A stretch of 64,000 nt of DNA from Gp1-AA122 sp036378535 (GCA_036378535.1 DASUWH010000010.1:40032-104031); one strand, 5' to 3'. Counted from the first letter of the stretch, positions 25,804 to 34,892 are shown. The notes: generated from the sequence alone by a model not told the origin. Numbers and translations: made by a program.

Positions 25804-26607
25804 ATGGAAAACCCTTTACTGCGAATTAGGATCAGCGCCAACTACCCGAACCGGGCGAGCGTACTACACGATCTCTCGCTCAGCATCGGTCGTGGTGAAA
25901 TTCTGGGGCTGGTTGGTGAGAGCGGATGCGGAAAGAGTACACTCTCGCTCGCCATTCTAGGGCTGCTCGGCTTGAAAGGGGGCCGCGTCCACGGAACGAT
26001 TGAGTTGAATGGCCGGAATCTAACCCTTCTCCGCGAGCGGGAGATGCGCAAGTTGCGTGGCAAGGAACTGGCGCTGGTTCTGCAAAGCCCGATGTCGGCG
26101 TTGAATCCAGCGCTAAGAATCGGCACGCAATTGGCCGAAGCCTGGAACGTTCACGCCGCGGGTAGTGCCGAGGAATGCACAACGGCCATAACCGAAGCGC
26201 TGGGTAATGTCAGCCTGCCGCCAGAGAGAACATTTTTGAGACGGTATCCTTCTCAGATCAGCGTGGGCCAGGCGCAACGCGTATTGATAGCAATGGCCAT
26301 TTTGCATCATCCTCCGCTGTTGATTGCGGATGAGCCGACCAGCGCACTGGACCTGATTACCCAGTCCGAAATACTGGAGCTTTTCTCCGATCTGAGCCGC
26401 AAGCTGGGCATGAGCGTACTTTATATCTCTCACGATTTGCTGTCGGTGGCCAAGATCAGCCACCGGGTCGCCGTTATGGAGAAGGGCGCGATCGTGGAAT
26501 GCCAACCTACGGCCGAAATCTTCCACAAGGCCTCCCATCCTTATACTCGCCAGCTGATAGCGGCATTACCGATCATTCCCCGGACCTTTGCAGCCGCTGC
26601 ACGGTGA
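25804..26607 (+). CDS. peptide ABC transporter ATPase (DppD-like)
   Basis: 267-residue ATP-binding subunit. Walker A is GESGCGKST near residue 39 and Walker B is LLIADEPTSALD near 175. The switch His is in YISHD. The signature helix reads ISVGQAQR, where most family members have LSGGxxQR. The family's C-terminal cysteine-rich end is absent. The usual second ATPase (DppF) is not next to it, so this protein may act as a homodimer or pair with a distant subunit. Confidence 0.9.
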   Translation: MENPLLRIRISANYPNRASVLHDLSLSIGRGEILGLVGESGCGKSTLSLAILGLLGLKGGRVHGTIELNGRNLTLLREREMRKLRGKELALVLQSPMSALNPALRIGTQLAEAWNVHAAGSAEECTTAITEALGNVSLPPERTFLRRYPSQISVGQAQRVLIAMAILHHPPLLIADEPTSALDLITQSEILELFSDLSRKLGMSVLYISHDLLSVAKISHRVAVMEKGAIVECQPTAEIFHKASHPYTRQLIAALPIIPRTFAAAAR

Positions 26608-26865
26608 AGACCCCGGGTCCCCAAGCAGGCCGCAATCCTCGGCATAATGAGACTAAATCATGCAATATGAAATACTTAGCTATCAAAATGCCGATCAGGA
26701 AAAGCGGACAATTTGTCTCGCTTGGCCGTTTCTATCTAACCCATTACATTCATAGGACTTAGCCGCAATCGACGCAAAACACCACGGACACGTTGTCCTT
26801 TCGGTCGCTGCCCAAGTTCCACATTAAGTGGTTTGTATTAAATATGTTACAAGCAAATACCGGTC

Positions 26866-26881
26866 TGGCATCCCCCCTGCA
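26866..26881 (+). promoter_or_regulatory. sigma-54 promoter of the S8 protease gene
   Basis: TGGCATCCCCCCTGCA: the invariant GG (26867-26868) and GC (26879-26880) are separated by exactly 10 nt, as required for -24/-12 promoters. The predicted transcript start is near 26892 and the ATG is at 26919. The upstream 250 nt (26608-26865) contains no gene and could hold activator sites. Confidence 0.6.
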
Positions 26882-26918
26882 CTGTATCAGTACGAATCGC
26901 GGTATTTGCTGCAAGACT

Positions 26919-28697
26919 ATGAGCCAAACCAGCCAAATCGTTCAGAGCCGCCATACGGCCCGCGTCGTACGGGCGATGGCTATGGCCGCGGTTCTGTTAA
27001 CCGCGACCCTGGGCTTTGGCAAGAAGGGTGGAGTACCCGCGAACCCGCGGTTCTCGCCAGAAGTGGCTGAGCTTCAGAATTCATTCCACGGCGCCACTTC
27101 CAACCAGACTGTTCGAGTGATCGTGCAGTTTACAAAGCAGCCGACCAAAGATCACGACAAGAAAATGGCACAAATGGGCGGCCGGTCGCTCGGCAGGCTG
27201 AGCTTGCTCAAAGCCGGCGTATATACGATTCCGGTCAGCGCCTTGACAGTTCTGGCAAATGATTCTGACGTCGTGCACGTCGCGATTGACCACCCGGTGA
27301 AGCTGACCAGTTCCGACTATTTTGAGCAGACGGTCGGCGCCACTGTCGCCCGGAGCTATGGCTGGGACGGAACCGGTGTAGGCGTGGCCGTAGTTGATAG
27401 CGGTATCAGCGACCATCCTGATCTACACGATCCGGCGACTGGCACCTCGCGCGTGGTCTATAGCGAAAGCTTTGTGCCCGGTCTCGATGCCAGCGATGGC
27501 TACGGACATGGCACACACGTTGCCGGCATCATCGGTGGCAACGGCACCGCATCGAGCGGCTATATCAGCGGCGTCGCGCCGCGTGTGAATTTAATAGATT
27601 TTCGCGTCCTGGATAGCACAGGTGCGGGATCGGATTCTTACGTAATTGCGGCCATCCAGCGAGCGATCGCCTTAAAAAATACCTACAACATCCGAGTCAT
27701 CAATCTCTCGCTGGGCCGCCCGGTAACGGAAAGTTTCACGCTCGACCCGCTGTGTCAGGCAGTCGAAGCTGCCTGGCAGGCCGGCATTGTCGTAGTAGCG
27801 GCTGCCGGCAATATGGGCCGCGACAACGATTTCGGAACCAACGGCTACGGACTGATTGGTGTTCCGGGCGTGGATCCTTACGTCGTTACTGTCGGCGCGA
27901 TGAATACTGTGGGGACGGCCGACCCGTCGGATGATGTGCTCGCGAGTTACTCATCGAAGGGACCTTCGATGGTCGACCATATCGTGAAACCGGACCTGGT
28001 CGCTCCCGGAAACAGGATTGAATCGTTGATGGCGCCGGGTAACACCCTGGCCGGTGAAATGCCGAGCAGCCTGGTTAACCCCCTGGAGTACGGCGACACC
28101 AGCGGCAACGTTCGATATATGAGTCTATGCGGAACCAGCATGGCGACGCCTGTGGTTGCCGGTGCTGCCGCCCTGATGATTCAACAGGATCCAACCCTGA
28201 CGCCGGATGCGGTGAAAGCTCGCTTGATGAAGACAGCGACGAAAGCTTTCCCGACCCAATCTGTCATTACTGATCCGGTGAGCGGGCAGCAGTTCACAGA
28301 AAATTACGATATCTTCGCCGTAGGCGCCGGTTACGTGAATGTGGCGGCCGCTCTGACGAGCAGCGATCCAGTGCAGGGAGCGGCCCTGTCGCCGGTGGCA
28401 ATCATGAACGCGGACGGCTCGGTAACAATCCAGAGCGATCTGAGCACAGTTTTTGGCAGCTCGTTCCCCACAGGCAGCTCGGTGGTATGGAGCAACTCTG
28501 CGGTTTGGACGAATGCGGCCGTGTGGGGCACAACCGTCTTGTCCGGCAATTCCGTTATCTGGGGTAATTCGGTGATCTGGGGTAACAGCACGCTGGCTGG
28601 CAATAGCGTGATCTGGGGCAACTCCGTGATCTGGGGGAACTCAGTAATCTGGGGCAACTCGGTGATCTGGGGGAACTCAGTCCTGTTCGGCGACTAA
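26919..28697 (+). CDS. exported S8 subtilisin-like protease with WGNSV repeat tail
   Basis: 592-residue secreted serine protease. An N-terminal signal-like helix (AMAMAAVLLTATLGF) is followed by an I9-like propeptide (VRVIVQFTKQPTKDHDKKM). The catalytic Asp is in VAVVDSGISDHPDL, the His in GYGHGTHVAGIIGG and the Ser in LCGTSMATPVVAG. The last 70 residues are hexapeptide repeats of the type GNSVIW. The start is ATG 26919; the frame extends to a TTG at 26793, but the sigma-54 promoter lies in between. The role is probably extracellular protein degradation or cell-surface processing. Confidence 0.92.
   Translation: MSQTSQIVQSRHTARVVRAMAMAAVLLTATLGFGKKGGVPANPRFSPEVAELQNSFHGATSNQTVRVIVQFTKQPTKDHDKKMAQMGGRSLGRLSLLKAGVYTIPVSALTVLANDSDVVHVAIDHPVKLTSSDYFEQTVGATVARSYGWDGTGVGVAVVDSGISDHPDLHDPATGTSRVVYSESFVPGLDASDGYGHGTHVAGIIGGNGTASSGYISGVAPRVNLIDFRVLDSTGAGSDSYVIAAIQRAIALKNTYNIRVINLSLGRPVTESFTLDPLCQAVEAAWQAGIVVVAAAGNMGRDNDFGTNGYGLIGVPGVDPYVVTVGAMNTVGTADPSDDVLASYSSKGPSMVDHIVKPDLVAPGNRIESLMAPGNTLAGEMPSSLVNPLEYGDTSGNVRYMSLCGTSMATPVVAGAAALMIQQDPTLTPDAVKARLMKTATKAFPTQSVITDPVSGQQFTENYDIFAVGAGYVNVAAALTSSDPVQGAALSPVAIMNADGSVTIQSDLSTVFGSSFPTGSSVVWSNSAVWTNAAVWGTTVLSGNSVIWGNSVIWGNSTLAGNSVIWGNSVIWGNSVIWGNSVIWGNSVLFGD
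28479..28694 (+). repeat. 18-bp coding tandem repeat in the protease C-terminus
   Basis: About ten units encode [G/S]NSVIW-like hexapeptides, most regular from 28550 to 28690. Third codon positions differ between units, so the repeat is old and kept at protein level. Such tails may form a beta-solenoid or a surface anchor. Confidence 0.8.
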
Positions 28698-28736
28698 CGG
28701 GAAATCCAGTAATTGAAGCACAGGGAATAATCAGTT

Positions 28737-29486
28737 ATGAGCACCATGGCCAACACGCAAAAAAAGACGGGAACGGCAAGCAACGTATTTATCGCTACCG
28801 TCGCCTTGAGCGCGTCGGGCATGGTCGTTGACGGCTTCTTCCGGGCCCATACTTGGCATCTTTGGGAATTCCTCGGCCTGCTCCTGGCCAGCACCTTGAC
28901 CGCTCGTCTGAAGGTCAAATTACCCGGCCTGAACAGCAATATGTCGGTGAGCCTGCCCTTCCTCTTCATTGCCATGGCTCGGCTGAGCTTGCCGGAGATG
29001 CTGTTCACAGCAGCGTTTTCGGTTTTCACGCAGAGCGTTCCGAAGTCCCCGCACAAGTTTAATCCGGTGCACGCCCTGTTCAATGTTGCGACTGGCGTGC
29101 TGGCGACTGGGTTGAGCTGGGAAGGGTTTCAGCGCGCCTCAGCGGTTCACGCCAACACCACCGTTTGCTTGCTCTTCGGTTGCGTAACGTATCTCTTGGC
29201 GAGCACGCTGCCGGTGGCCGGAATTATTTCACTGACCGATAATCACAAGGCATTTCAGACCTGGTCAGAGATCATGCACCTGTCATTCCCGTACTACGTG
29301 GCCAGCACCGGCTTGGCGTCGATCGCCCTTTCCGTGCAGGGGAACACGACCTGGTCACTGCTGGTGGGAATGTCCCTAGTGGCGTTCGTCATGTACAACT
29401 CGTATCGCCGCTACTTCGGCGTGGCGAATACCGGCACATCGAAACCCGAAGCTAATCAAAGCAAAGCTGCCGCCGCCGGCGCGTAA
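28737..29486 (+). CDS. uncharacterised integral membrane protein related to the sensor domain of the 19762 protein
   Basis: 249-residue protein with six or seven predicted helices and no soluble domain. It shares a clear pattern with the N-terminus of the HD-GYP protein at 19762: a SRLKVHLPGITGTMSVNFLF-like segment appears here as ARLKVKLPGLNSNMSVSLPF. The second shared part is TYLLASTLPVAGIISLTDNHK. It seems to be a free-standing copy of that membrane module. It follows the protease by 40 nt and may share its transcript. Function unknown. Confidence 0.8.
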   Translation: MSTMANTQKKTGTASNVFIATVALSASGMVVDGFFRAHTWHLWEFLGLLLASTLTARLKVKLPGLNSNMSVSLPFLFIAMARLSLPEMLFTAAFSVFTQSVPKSPHKFNPVHALFNVATGVLATGLSWEGFQRASAVHANTTVCLLFGCVTYLLASTLPVAGIISLTDNHKAFQTWSEIMHLSFPYYVASTGLASIALSVQGNTTWSLLVGMSLVAFVMYNSYRRYFGVANTGTSKPEANQSKAAAAGA

Positions 29487-29626
29487 GAACCCTTTCCCAT
29501 CAGACACTTCCAGAAAAGCTAACCCACCGCAACTCTGCCCTATGCAACAGTCCAGCCCGGCAGCGGTGTTCAACGATTCTGGCTCTGGCCCAAACAGGGC
29601 CGGGGGTGGGGTCGGCCTTGATTCTC

Positions 29627-30082
29627 CTATTTCTTTGCCTTGACGGCGATCGCTGAGATTTCGACACGGGCGTTGTTGACTAAACCAGCCACTTGTACGG
29701 TTGCGCGCGCCGGCTTCGGGTCCGGCATTACGCTTTTGTACACCTTGTTCATCTCGGGAAACTCTTTGATGTCGGCCAGGTACACTGTTACGGAAACAAT
29801 GTCTTCGAGCTCGAAACCGGCTTGCTTGATGACTTTTTGAATGTTTTCTAGAGCTGCCTGAGTTTCCGGACCGATTCCGCCCGGCTTCAATTTGTTGCTC
29901 TCGTCGGTGCCTTCTGTGCCGGCGATGTATAGAGTGCCTCCCACAACTATGCCATCGCTGAAAGGCAGACCCTTCGGTTCACCTACCGTGATAGCACGTT
30001 TCTGTTGCGCCCACGAAGGAGTTGCCATGCAAATGGCTACCAGCATCGCGACGCTCACAAGGATTTCTTTTCGGCTTGGCAT
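29627..30082 (-). CDS. RidA-family protein with signal peptide
   Basis: 151-residue member of the RidA/YjgF/Rid family. Cytoplasmic RidA hydrolyses reactive enamine/imine intermediates. The conserved arginine is present in PARATVQVAGL near residue 125, and the NARVEISAIA end is typical. Residues 1-25 (VSVAMLVAICMATPSWAQQ) form a signal peptide, so this one is probably periplasmic. GGAGAG precedes the start. Being exported, it may belong to a Rid subgroup with another role. Confidence 0.88.
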   Translation of the reverse strand: MPSRKEILVSVAMLVAICMATPSWAQQKRAITVGEPKGLPFSDGIVVGGTLYIAGTEGTDESNKLKPGGIGPETQAALENIQKVIKQAGFELEDIVSVTVYLADIKEFPEMNKVYKSVMPDPKPARATVQVAGLVNNARVEISAIAVKAKK

Positions 30083-30330
30083 CGATTTTTCTCTCCATGC
30101 AGGGGCTCGCTTCAGATCGCGGCCACTTCGGCGCGCCTAAGGCGCGCGCACATATATACAACCAGGAAGGCTGGATGCACAAATCACTCCGGCGGATAGT
30201 CGTGCGGGGTCGCGTTGAACTCGTCAACGGCTGCCCATGCTCCTGCGACTAGCCTTGGCACGCAATTTTCATCCTGTAAATGTCACTTTCATTTTTGTGC
30301 AGAACGGTTTACAACATCGGTGCCATGGCT

Positions 30331-30453
30331 GAGGGAACTCTGATTAAGCAGACCAACACAAACGCAAGGTCCCTCGACTCCGCAGAATTGCCTGAGAAGC
30401 GGCAATTCTGCTGCGCTCGGGATGACAGAAATGAACTTAATCAGAGTTTCCTC
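30331..30453. mobile_element. 123-bp palindromic element with 18-bp terminal repeats
   Basis: The ends GAGGGAACTCTGATTAAG (30331-30348) and CTTAATCAGAGTTTCCTC (30436-30453) are inverted repeats with one mismatch. Inside lies a perfect 10-bp hairpin (CAGAATTGCC / GGCAATTCTG, 30383-30410). The complement of its inner part contains CTGTCATCCCGAGCGC and GAGTCGAGGGACCTTGCGT, closely matching a segment inside the MidA gene at 44637-44688. No coding potential. The rest of the 30083-30585 gap has GC-rich hairpins near 30130-30150 and no gene. Confidence 0.7.
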
Positions 30454-30585
30454 AAGGTACCGAAACGCAGCTACAACATTACCGCGCTGCAACGCGGCTG
30501 TGCAGCGCTGGGCCTTCTCCCGCCTAACGGAGTGAGTTGGCGGTCTAGAAAATATTGAAAACCGATTCATGAGAAGCGAACGCGG

Positions 30586-31686
30586 ATGGGACAATTAAAA
30601 GTCAAGTCGAAAGAAGGTTGCCGCTGGGACATGGTGGCCCTGGGCGAGGTAATGTTGCGACTCGATCCTGGGAACGACCGGGTCGCCACCACCCGGCAAT
30701 TTCGCGTGTGTGAAGGAGGGGGCGAGTACAACGTGGCGCGCGGGCTGCGCCGTTGTTTCAGGATGGATACCGCCATTGTCACCGCACTTGCCGATAATCC
30801 AGTCGGCCGATTGGTCGAAGATCTGATGTTGCAGGGGGGAGTCAACCTGGGGCATGTGCGCTGGGTTGCATACGACGGAATTGGCCGAACCGTTCGCAAT
30901 GGCCTGAATTTTACGGAACGCGGTTTTGGCGTGCGCGGGGCGATCGGGTGCTCCGATCGGGGCCACACCGCGATTTCACAACTTAAGCCCGGTGATATCG
31001 ACTGGGATATGATTTTTCAGCAGGAAGGCTCCCGCTGGTTTCACACTGGTGGAATTTTCGCTGCCCTCTCCGAAACCACCCCGCTGGTCGCCAAAGAGGC
31101 GATGGAGGCGGCCAAACGCTCGGGCACGATTGTTTCCTATGACCTGAATTACCGTCCATCGCTGTGGAAATCGATCGGCGGAAAGGCGCGTGCGCAGGAA
31201 GTGAACCGCATGCTCGCTCCCCTGGTCGATGTGATGCTCGGGAATGAGGAAGACTTTACTGCGGCTTTGGGATTCAGTGTGGCGGGAGTGGATGAGAGCC
31301 ATTCCGAGCTCGATCCGGCAAATTTCAAGGCGATGATCCGGGAAGTGGTGAGCGCGTTTCCAAATGTCGCGGTGGTAGCCACCACCTTGCGGCGAGCTAA
31401 GACCGCTACTTTGAATGACTGGGGCGCCATCTGTTCCTATGGCGATCAATTCTACGAAGCCCGAGTTCGAGAGAATCTGGAAATTTACGACCGGGTGGGC
31501 GGCGGGGATTCTTTTGCTTCCGGGCTTATTTATGGATTCCTCATGGAACGCGAACCGCAGTGGGCGGTGGAGTGCGGCGCGGCGCACGGGGCTCTCGCCA
31601 TGACCACGCCGGGAGATACGAGCATGGCCACACTGGAGGAAGTACTCCAGGCCATGAAGGCACAAACGGCAAGAATCGCGCGCTAG
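30586..31686 (+). CDS. kdgK: PfkB-family sugar kinase, probably 2-keto-3-deoxygluconate kinase
   Basis: 366-residue ribokinase-fold kinase. The N-terminus VALGEVMLRLDPG and EGGGEYNVARGLRR match the sugar-binding side of KDG kinases. The catalytic motif YDRVGGGDSFASGLIYG near residue 305 carries the base Asp. It is followed after 21 nt by KDPG aldolase, which uses its expected product, so together they complete the lower Entner-Doudoroff or uronate route. The family name is firm; substrate is inferred from context. Confidence 0.87.
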   Translation: MGQLKVKSKEGCRWDMVALGEVMLRLDPGNDRVATTRQFRVCEGGGEYNVARGLRRCFRMDTAIVTALADNPVGRLVEDLMLQGGVNLGHVRWVAYDGIGRTVRNGLNFTERGFGVRGAIGCSDRGHTAISQLKPGDIDWDMIFQQEGSRWFHTGGIFAALSETTPLVAKEAMEAAKRSGTIVSYDLNYRPSLWKSIGGKARAQEVNRMLAPLVDVMLGNEEDFTAALGFSVAGVDESHSELDPANFKAMIREVVSAFPNVAVVATTLRRAKTATLNDWGAICSYGDQFYEARVRENLEIYDRVGGGDSFASGLIYGFLMEREPQWAVECGAAHGALAMTTPGDTSMATLEEVLQAMKAQTARIAR

Positions 31687-31707
31687 CCGGTACGAACGGG
31701 GATAGGG

Positions 31708-32382
31708 ATGACTATCGATGAAGTGATTCGCAGGATCGGAGAAGTTGGAATTATTCCGGTGGTGCGGGCGGCCAATGTTGACCAGGCGCGACGAGCGGTA
31801 GAGGCGATCTGCGAAGGCGGAATACCCATCCTGGAAATCACAATGACTGTGCCGAATGCGCCGGAAGTCATCCGGCAGGTGGTTCAGGAGTATGGCGACC
31901 GCGTGCTGACGGGTGCAGGTACAGTCCTGCGTGCTGCTGATGCCAAGCGCTGCCTGGACGCGGGCGCCGAGTTCCTGGTCAGCCCAGGCCTGACAATATC
32001 GGTAATGACCACCGCAGCAGCAACCGGAAAGCTCGCGATTCCGGGCGTGATGACGCCCACCGAACTCATGGTCGCTTTTGAGAATGAGGCCAAGCTGGTC
32101 AAGGTGTTTCCCTGCGGAAACCTGGGCGGGCCCAAGTATTTGAAATCCCTGAAAGCGCCATTTCCGGACGCTGCCCTGATTCCCACCGGTGGAGTGAACG
32201 CGTCGAACGCGGCCGATTACTTCAAGGCGGGCGCGTTTGCTTTAGGAATTGGAGCTGATCTCGTGGATGCTGCCGCGCTGCGGGAGGGAAATTCGGCCAA
32301 GATTTCTAAGACGGCACGCGAGCTGGTGGAGGCGGTGAAGATGGCAAGGCAAGGCGGCGCGAGTGAACCCGCAACGGCTTAG
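31708..32382 (+). CDS. eda: KDPG/KHG aldolase
   Basis: 224-residue class I aldolase that splits 2-keto-3-deoxy-6-phosphogluconate into pyruvate and glyceraldehyde 3-phosphate. Seen: PVVRAAN at the N-terminus, the catalytic Glu region GGIPILEITMTVPNAP, and the Schiff-base Lys in VKVFPCGNLGGPKYLKSL, then PTGGVN. The length is normal. It is cotranscribed with the kinase upstream. Confidence 0.92.
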   Translation: MTIDEVIRRIGEVGIIPVVRAANVDQARRAVEAICEGGIPILEITMTVPNAPEVIRQVVQEYGDRVLTGAGTVLRAADAKRCLDAGAEFLVSPGLTISVMTTAAATGKLAIPGVMTPTELMVAFENEAKLVKVFPCGNLGGPKYLKSLKAPFPDAALIPTGGVNASNAADYFKAGAFALGIGADLVDAAALREGNSAKISKTARELVEAVKMARQGGASEPATA

Positions 32383-32555
32383 TCATAGATAAGCCCGCCT
32401 GGCGGGAAGCGACCTGTGTTCCCACTGACTCTAGATGCAATCCCCGGATTTCCGTTCTCCTGAACCGAGAGCAGGCAAGTGAACCCTTCTAGCTCAACGA
32501 ACTTCCAAGACGCGCACGCGGCCCGTATTCCATTTAGAATGGTTGTTCTTTTGAC

Positions 32556-33713
32556 ATGATTGCGATAACGGCAGGCGTCCTCTACACCCCGCTTGAGCGC
32601 GTCGATCAGCCCATCGTGCTTGTTGAGGATGGCGTGGTCGGCGAGATTCACTCGCGCGCTGCTTCCGAGACTCCCCGCAATGCCCGCGTAATCGATTTCG
32701 GGGATGCCATCCTGGCGCCTGGGTTTATCGATCTGCACATCCATGGAGCCGGCGGCCAGGACGTAATGAGTCCCGCGAGCGATGGTTTATCGGCGATGGA
32801 AACGGTGCTGGCGCGGCATGGAGTGTGCAGTTACTTTCCCACGACCGTGACGGCGCCGCTGGAGTTGATCCTTTCGTGCCTGGAACGCCTTGCCAATGTA
32901 ATTGACCGCGCAGCCAACCGCACCGGGCAGCTGGCACGTCCGCTCGGCATCCATCTCGAAGGCCCCTTTCTTAGTCACGTGCGGCGCGGCGTGCACCCTA
33001 CAGAATATCTTCAGCGCCCTACGGTAGCTCTTTTCGAGCGCTTGTGGCAGGCGGCTCGAGGCCACATCAAGCTCATGACGATTGCCCCGGAAGTCGACGG
33101 AGCGATCGAGGTCATCGGCGAAGCTGCGCGGCGAGGCGTCGTGATTTCCCTTGGCCATTCGGACGCGAGCCTGGAACAGACGCGTGCCGCGGTTGACGCC
33201 GGCGCGCGACACGCGACGCACACGTTCAACGCCATGAGACCGCTGAGTCATCACGAGCCGGGAATCCTCGGCCTGATCCTGTCAGATCCAACGGTTAGCG
33301 CCGACATCATTTTGGACGGCATTCACGTACATCCCGCAGTCATCAAGTTGTTCATGCGCATGAAGGGTCCCGACCAGGCAATTCTGATTTCCGATGGACT
33401 CTCTGCAACCGGGATGCCGGAAGGTCACTACCGCCTGGGGTCAATGGATATCGAGGTGCGCGGAGGCAAGTGCCTGGCCGGGCAGACTCTCGCCGGCAGT
33501 GTGCTCACCCTCGATCAGGGCGTGCGCAATGCAATGAAATTTGCAGACCTGAACGGCCAGGATGCCCTTCGCACTGCCACTCTCAATCCCGCTAAAGTGG
33601 CCGGCATCTCTGCGAAAGCGGGAGCTTTGGGACCGGGACTTCCCGCTGATATCGTTGTTTTAAACCGGCAATACGAGGTCACCCGAACCATCGTGCATGG
33701 TTGTGGCCTTTAG
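32556..33713 (+). CDS. nagA: N-acetylglucosamine-6-phosphate deacetylase
   Basis: 385-residue amidohydrolase. It has the metal-site motifs DLHIHGAGG, HLEGPFLS, SLGHSDAS, ATHTFNAMRPL and the catalytic Asp in AILISDGLSATGMP. It removes acetate from N-acetylglucosamine 6-phosphate in the cytoplasm. The start at 32556 agrees with the family N-terminus (first strand, then LVEDGVV). It is followed 21 nt later by a GlmS-type SIS protein that could use its product. Confidence 0.93.
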   Translation: MIAITAGVLYTPLERVDQPIVLVEDGVVGEIHSRAASETPRNARVIDFGDAILAPGFIDLHIHGAGGQDVMSPASDGLSAMETVLARHGVCSYFPTTVTAPLELILSCLERLANVIDRAANRTGQLARPLGIHLEGPFLSHVRRGVHPTEYLQRPTVALFERLWQAARGHIKLMTIAPEVDGAIEVIGEAARRGVVISLGHSDASLEQTRAAVDAGARHATHTFNAMRPLSHHEPGILGLILSDPTVSADIILDGIHVHPAVIKLFMRMKGPDQAILISDGLSATGMPEGHYRLGSMDIEVRGGKCLAGQTLAGSVLTLDQGVRNAMKFADLNGQDALRTATLNPAKVAGISAKAGALGPGLPADIVVLNRQYEVTRTIVHGCGL

Positions 33714-33734
33714 ATTCTCAAAGCAGGAGGGCTG

Positions 33735-34862
33735 ATGACTGGCGAGCGTCAATTCCGCCACCACATGATCAAGGAGATCTTCGAGCAGCCAGGCGGGCTG
33801 CGGGACACTATTGCACCGCGCGTGTCTCTCGAAGAGAGCGCCATTCGGCTCGACGAGTGCCAACTCAGCGCCGAAGAAGCGCGCCGCCTGCACCGCATCA
33901 ATATCATTGCTTCGGGAACCAGTCGCCACGCCGGAATGGCCGGGCAGTTCATGATCCAGGATCTGACCTGCGTTCCGGTGGATGTGGACTATGCCAGCGA
34001 GTTTGAGTATCGCAATCCTCTGATCGGCCCCTATGAACTTGCCATTCTCATAACCCAGTCCGGAGAAACTGCTGACACCACCGGCGCTTTGCGGGAAGCC
34101 AAGAAAAAGGGATCGCGGACGATCGCCATTTCCAACGTTGTGGGATCCACCATTGCGCGCGAGGCAGACGGAGTCCTGTACACTCACGCCGGAAAAGAAA
34201 ACAGCATCGCATCCACCAAGGCGTTCACCGCCCAGATGGCTGTCCTCTATTTATTTGCGTTATATCTTGCGCAAAGCAGAGGCACACTGAAAAAAGAACT
34301 GTTGCGCGAGCATATCCAGCAACTACTGGAACTTCCCGACAAGGTGGAGCGCGTTCTGGAAACGGACAGACAATGTGAAGAACTGGCCGGGCTCTACCAT
34401 CAGGTGGAAGATTTCCTGTTTCTCGGCCGGGCCGTGCACTATCCGATTGCCATGGACGGCGCTCTGAAACTGAAGGAAGTTTCTTATGTGCACGCGGAGG
34501 GCTACCCCACGGGCGAAACCAAGCATGGGCCCAATGCATTAATCGACGAAAAACTGCCGGTGGTCATCATTGCGACGTGCGATCGCGATGATGCCGGTTC
34601 GGCCCTTCGCTATGACAAGTCGATCAGCAATATAAAAGGATTCAAGAATCAGGGTGGGCGGGTCATCGCCCTGGCTACCGAGGGCGACCAGCAAGTACGG
34701 AGTCTTGCCGATCATACTATTTTCATTCCCGCGGCCGAGGAACTGATCAGCCCCATGCTGGAGATCGTGCCCCTGCAGCTATTCGCCTATTACATGGCTG
34801 TACATCGGGGACTGGACGTAGACCGTCCGCGCAATCTAACCAAGTCGGTGACTGTGGAATAG
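33735..34862 (+). CDS. glutaminase-less GlmS-type SIS protein, probable glucosamine-6-phosphate deaminase
   Basis: 375-residue protein with two SIS domains equal to the isomerase half of GlmS. Sugar-phosphate motifs are IIASGTSRHAG, ITQSGETADTTGAL and ENSIASTKAFTAQ. The C-terminus PRNLTKSVTVE is as in GlmS. The N-terminal glutamine amidotransferase domain is absent, so it cannot use glutamine. Next to NagA it probably runs in the breakdown direction, making fructose 6-phosphate and ammonia. GCAGGAGG precedes ATG 33735. Confidence 0.88.
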   Translation: MTGERQFRHHMIKEIFEQPGGLRDTIAPRVSLEESAIRLDECQLSAEEARRLHRINIIASGTSRHAGMAGQFMIQDLTCVPVDVDYASEFEYRNPLIGPYELAILITQSGETADTTGALREAKKKGSRTIAISNVVGSTIAREADGVLYTHAGKENSIASTKAFTAQMAVLYLFALYLAQSRGTLKKELLREHIQQLLELPDKVERVLETDRQCEELAGLYHQVEDFLFLGRAVHYPIAMDGALKLKEVSYVHAEGYPTGETKHGPNALIDEKLPVVIIATCDRDDAGSALRYDKSISNIKGFKNQGGRVIALATEGDQQVRSLADHTIFIPAAEELISPMLEIVPLQLFAYYMAVHRGLDVDRPRNLTKSVTVE

Positions 34863-34892
34863 CTCTTTTGGCAGAAACAATGACAAGTGAGA

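Noticed and set aside
26793..26918. N-terminal extension of the S8 protease from TTG 26793
   Set aside because: The sigma-54 promoter lies inside it and the signal-like helix follows ATG 26919.
28479..28694. CRISPR or intergenic satellite
   Set aside because: The repeats have no spacers, are in frame in a protease gene and vary at third codon positions.
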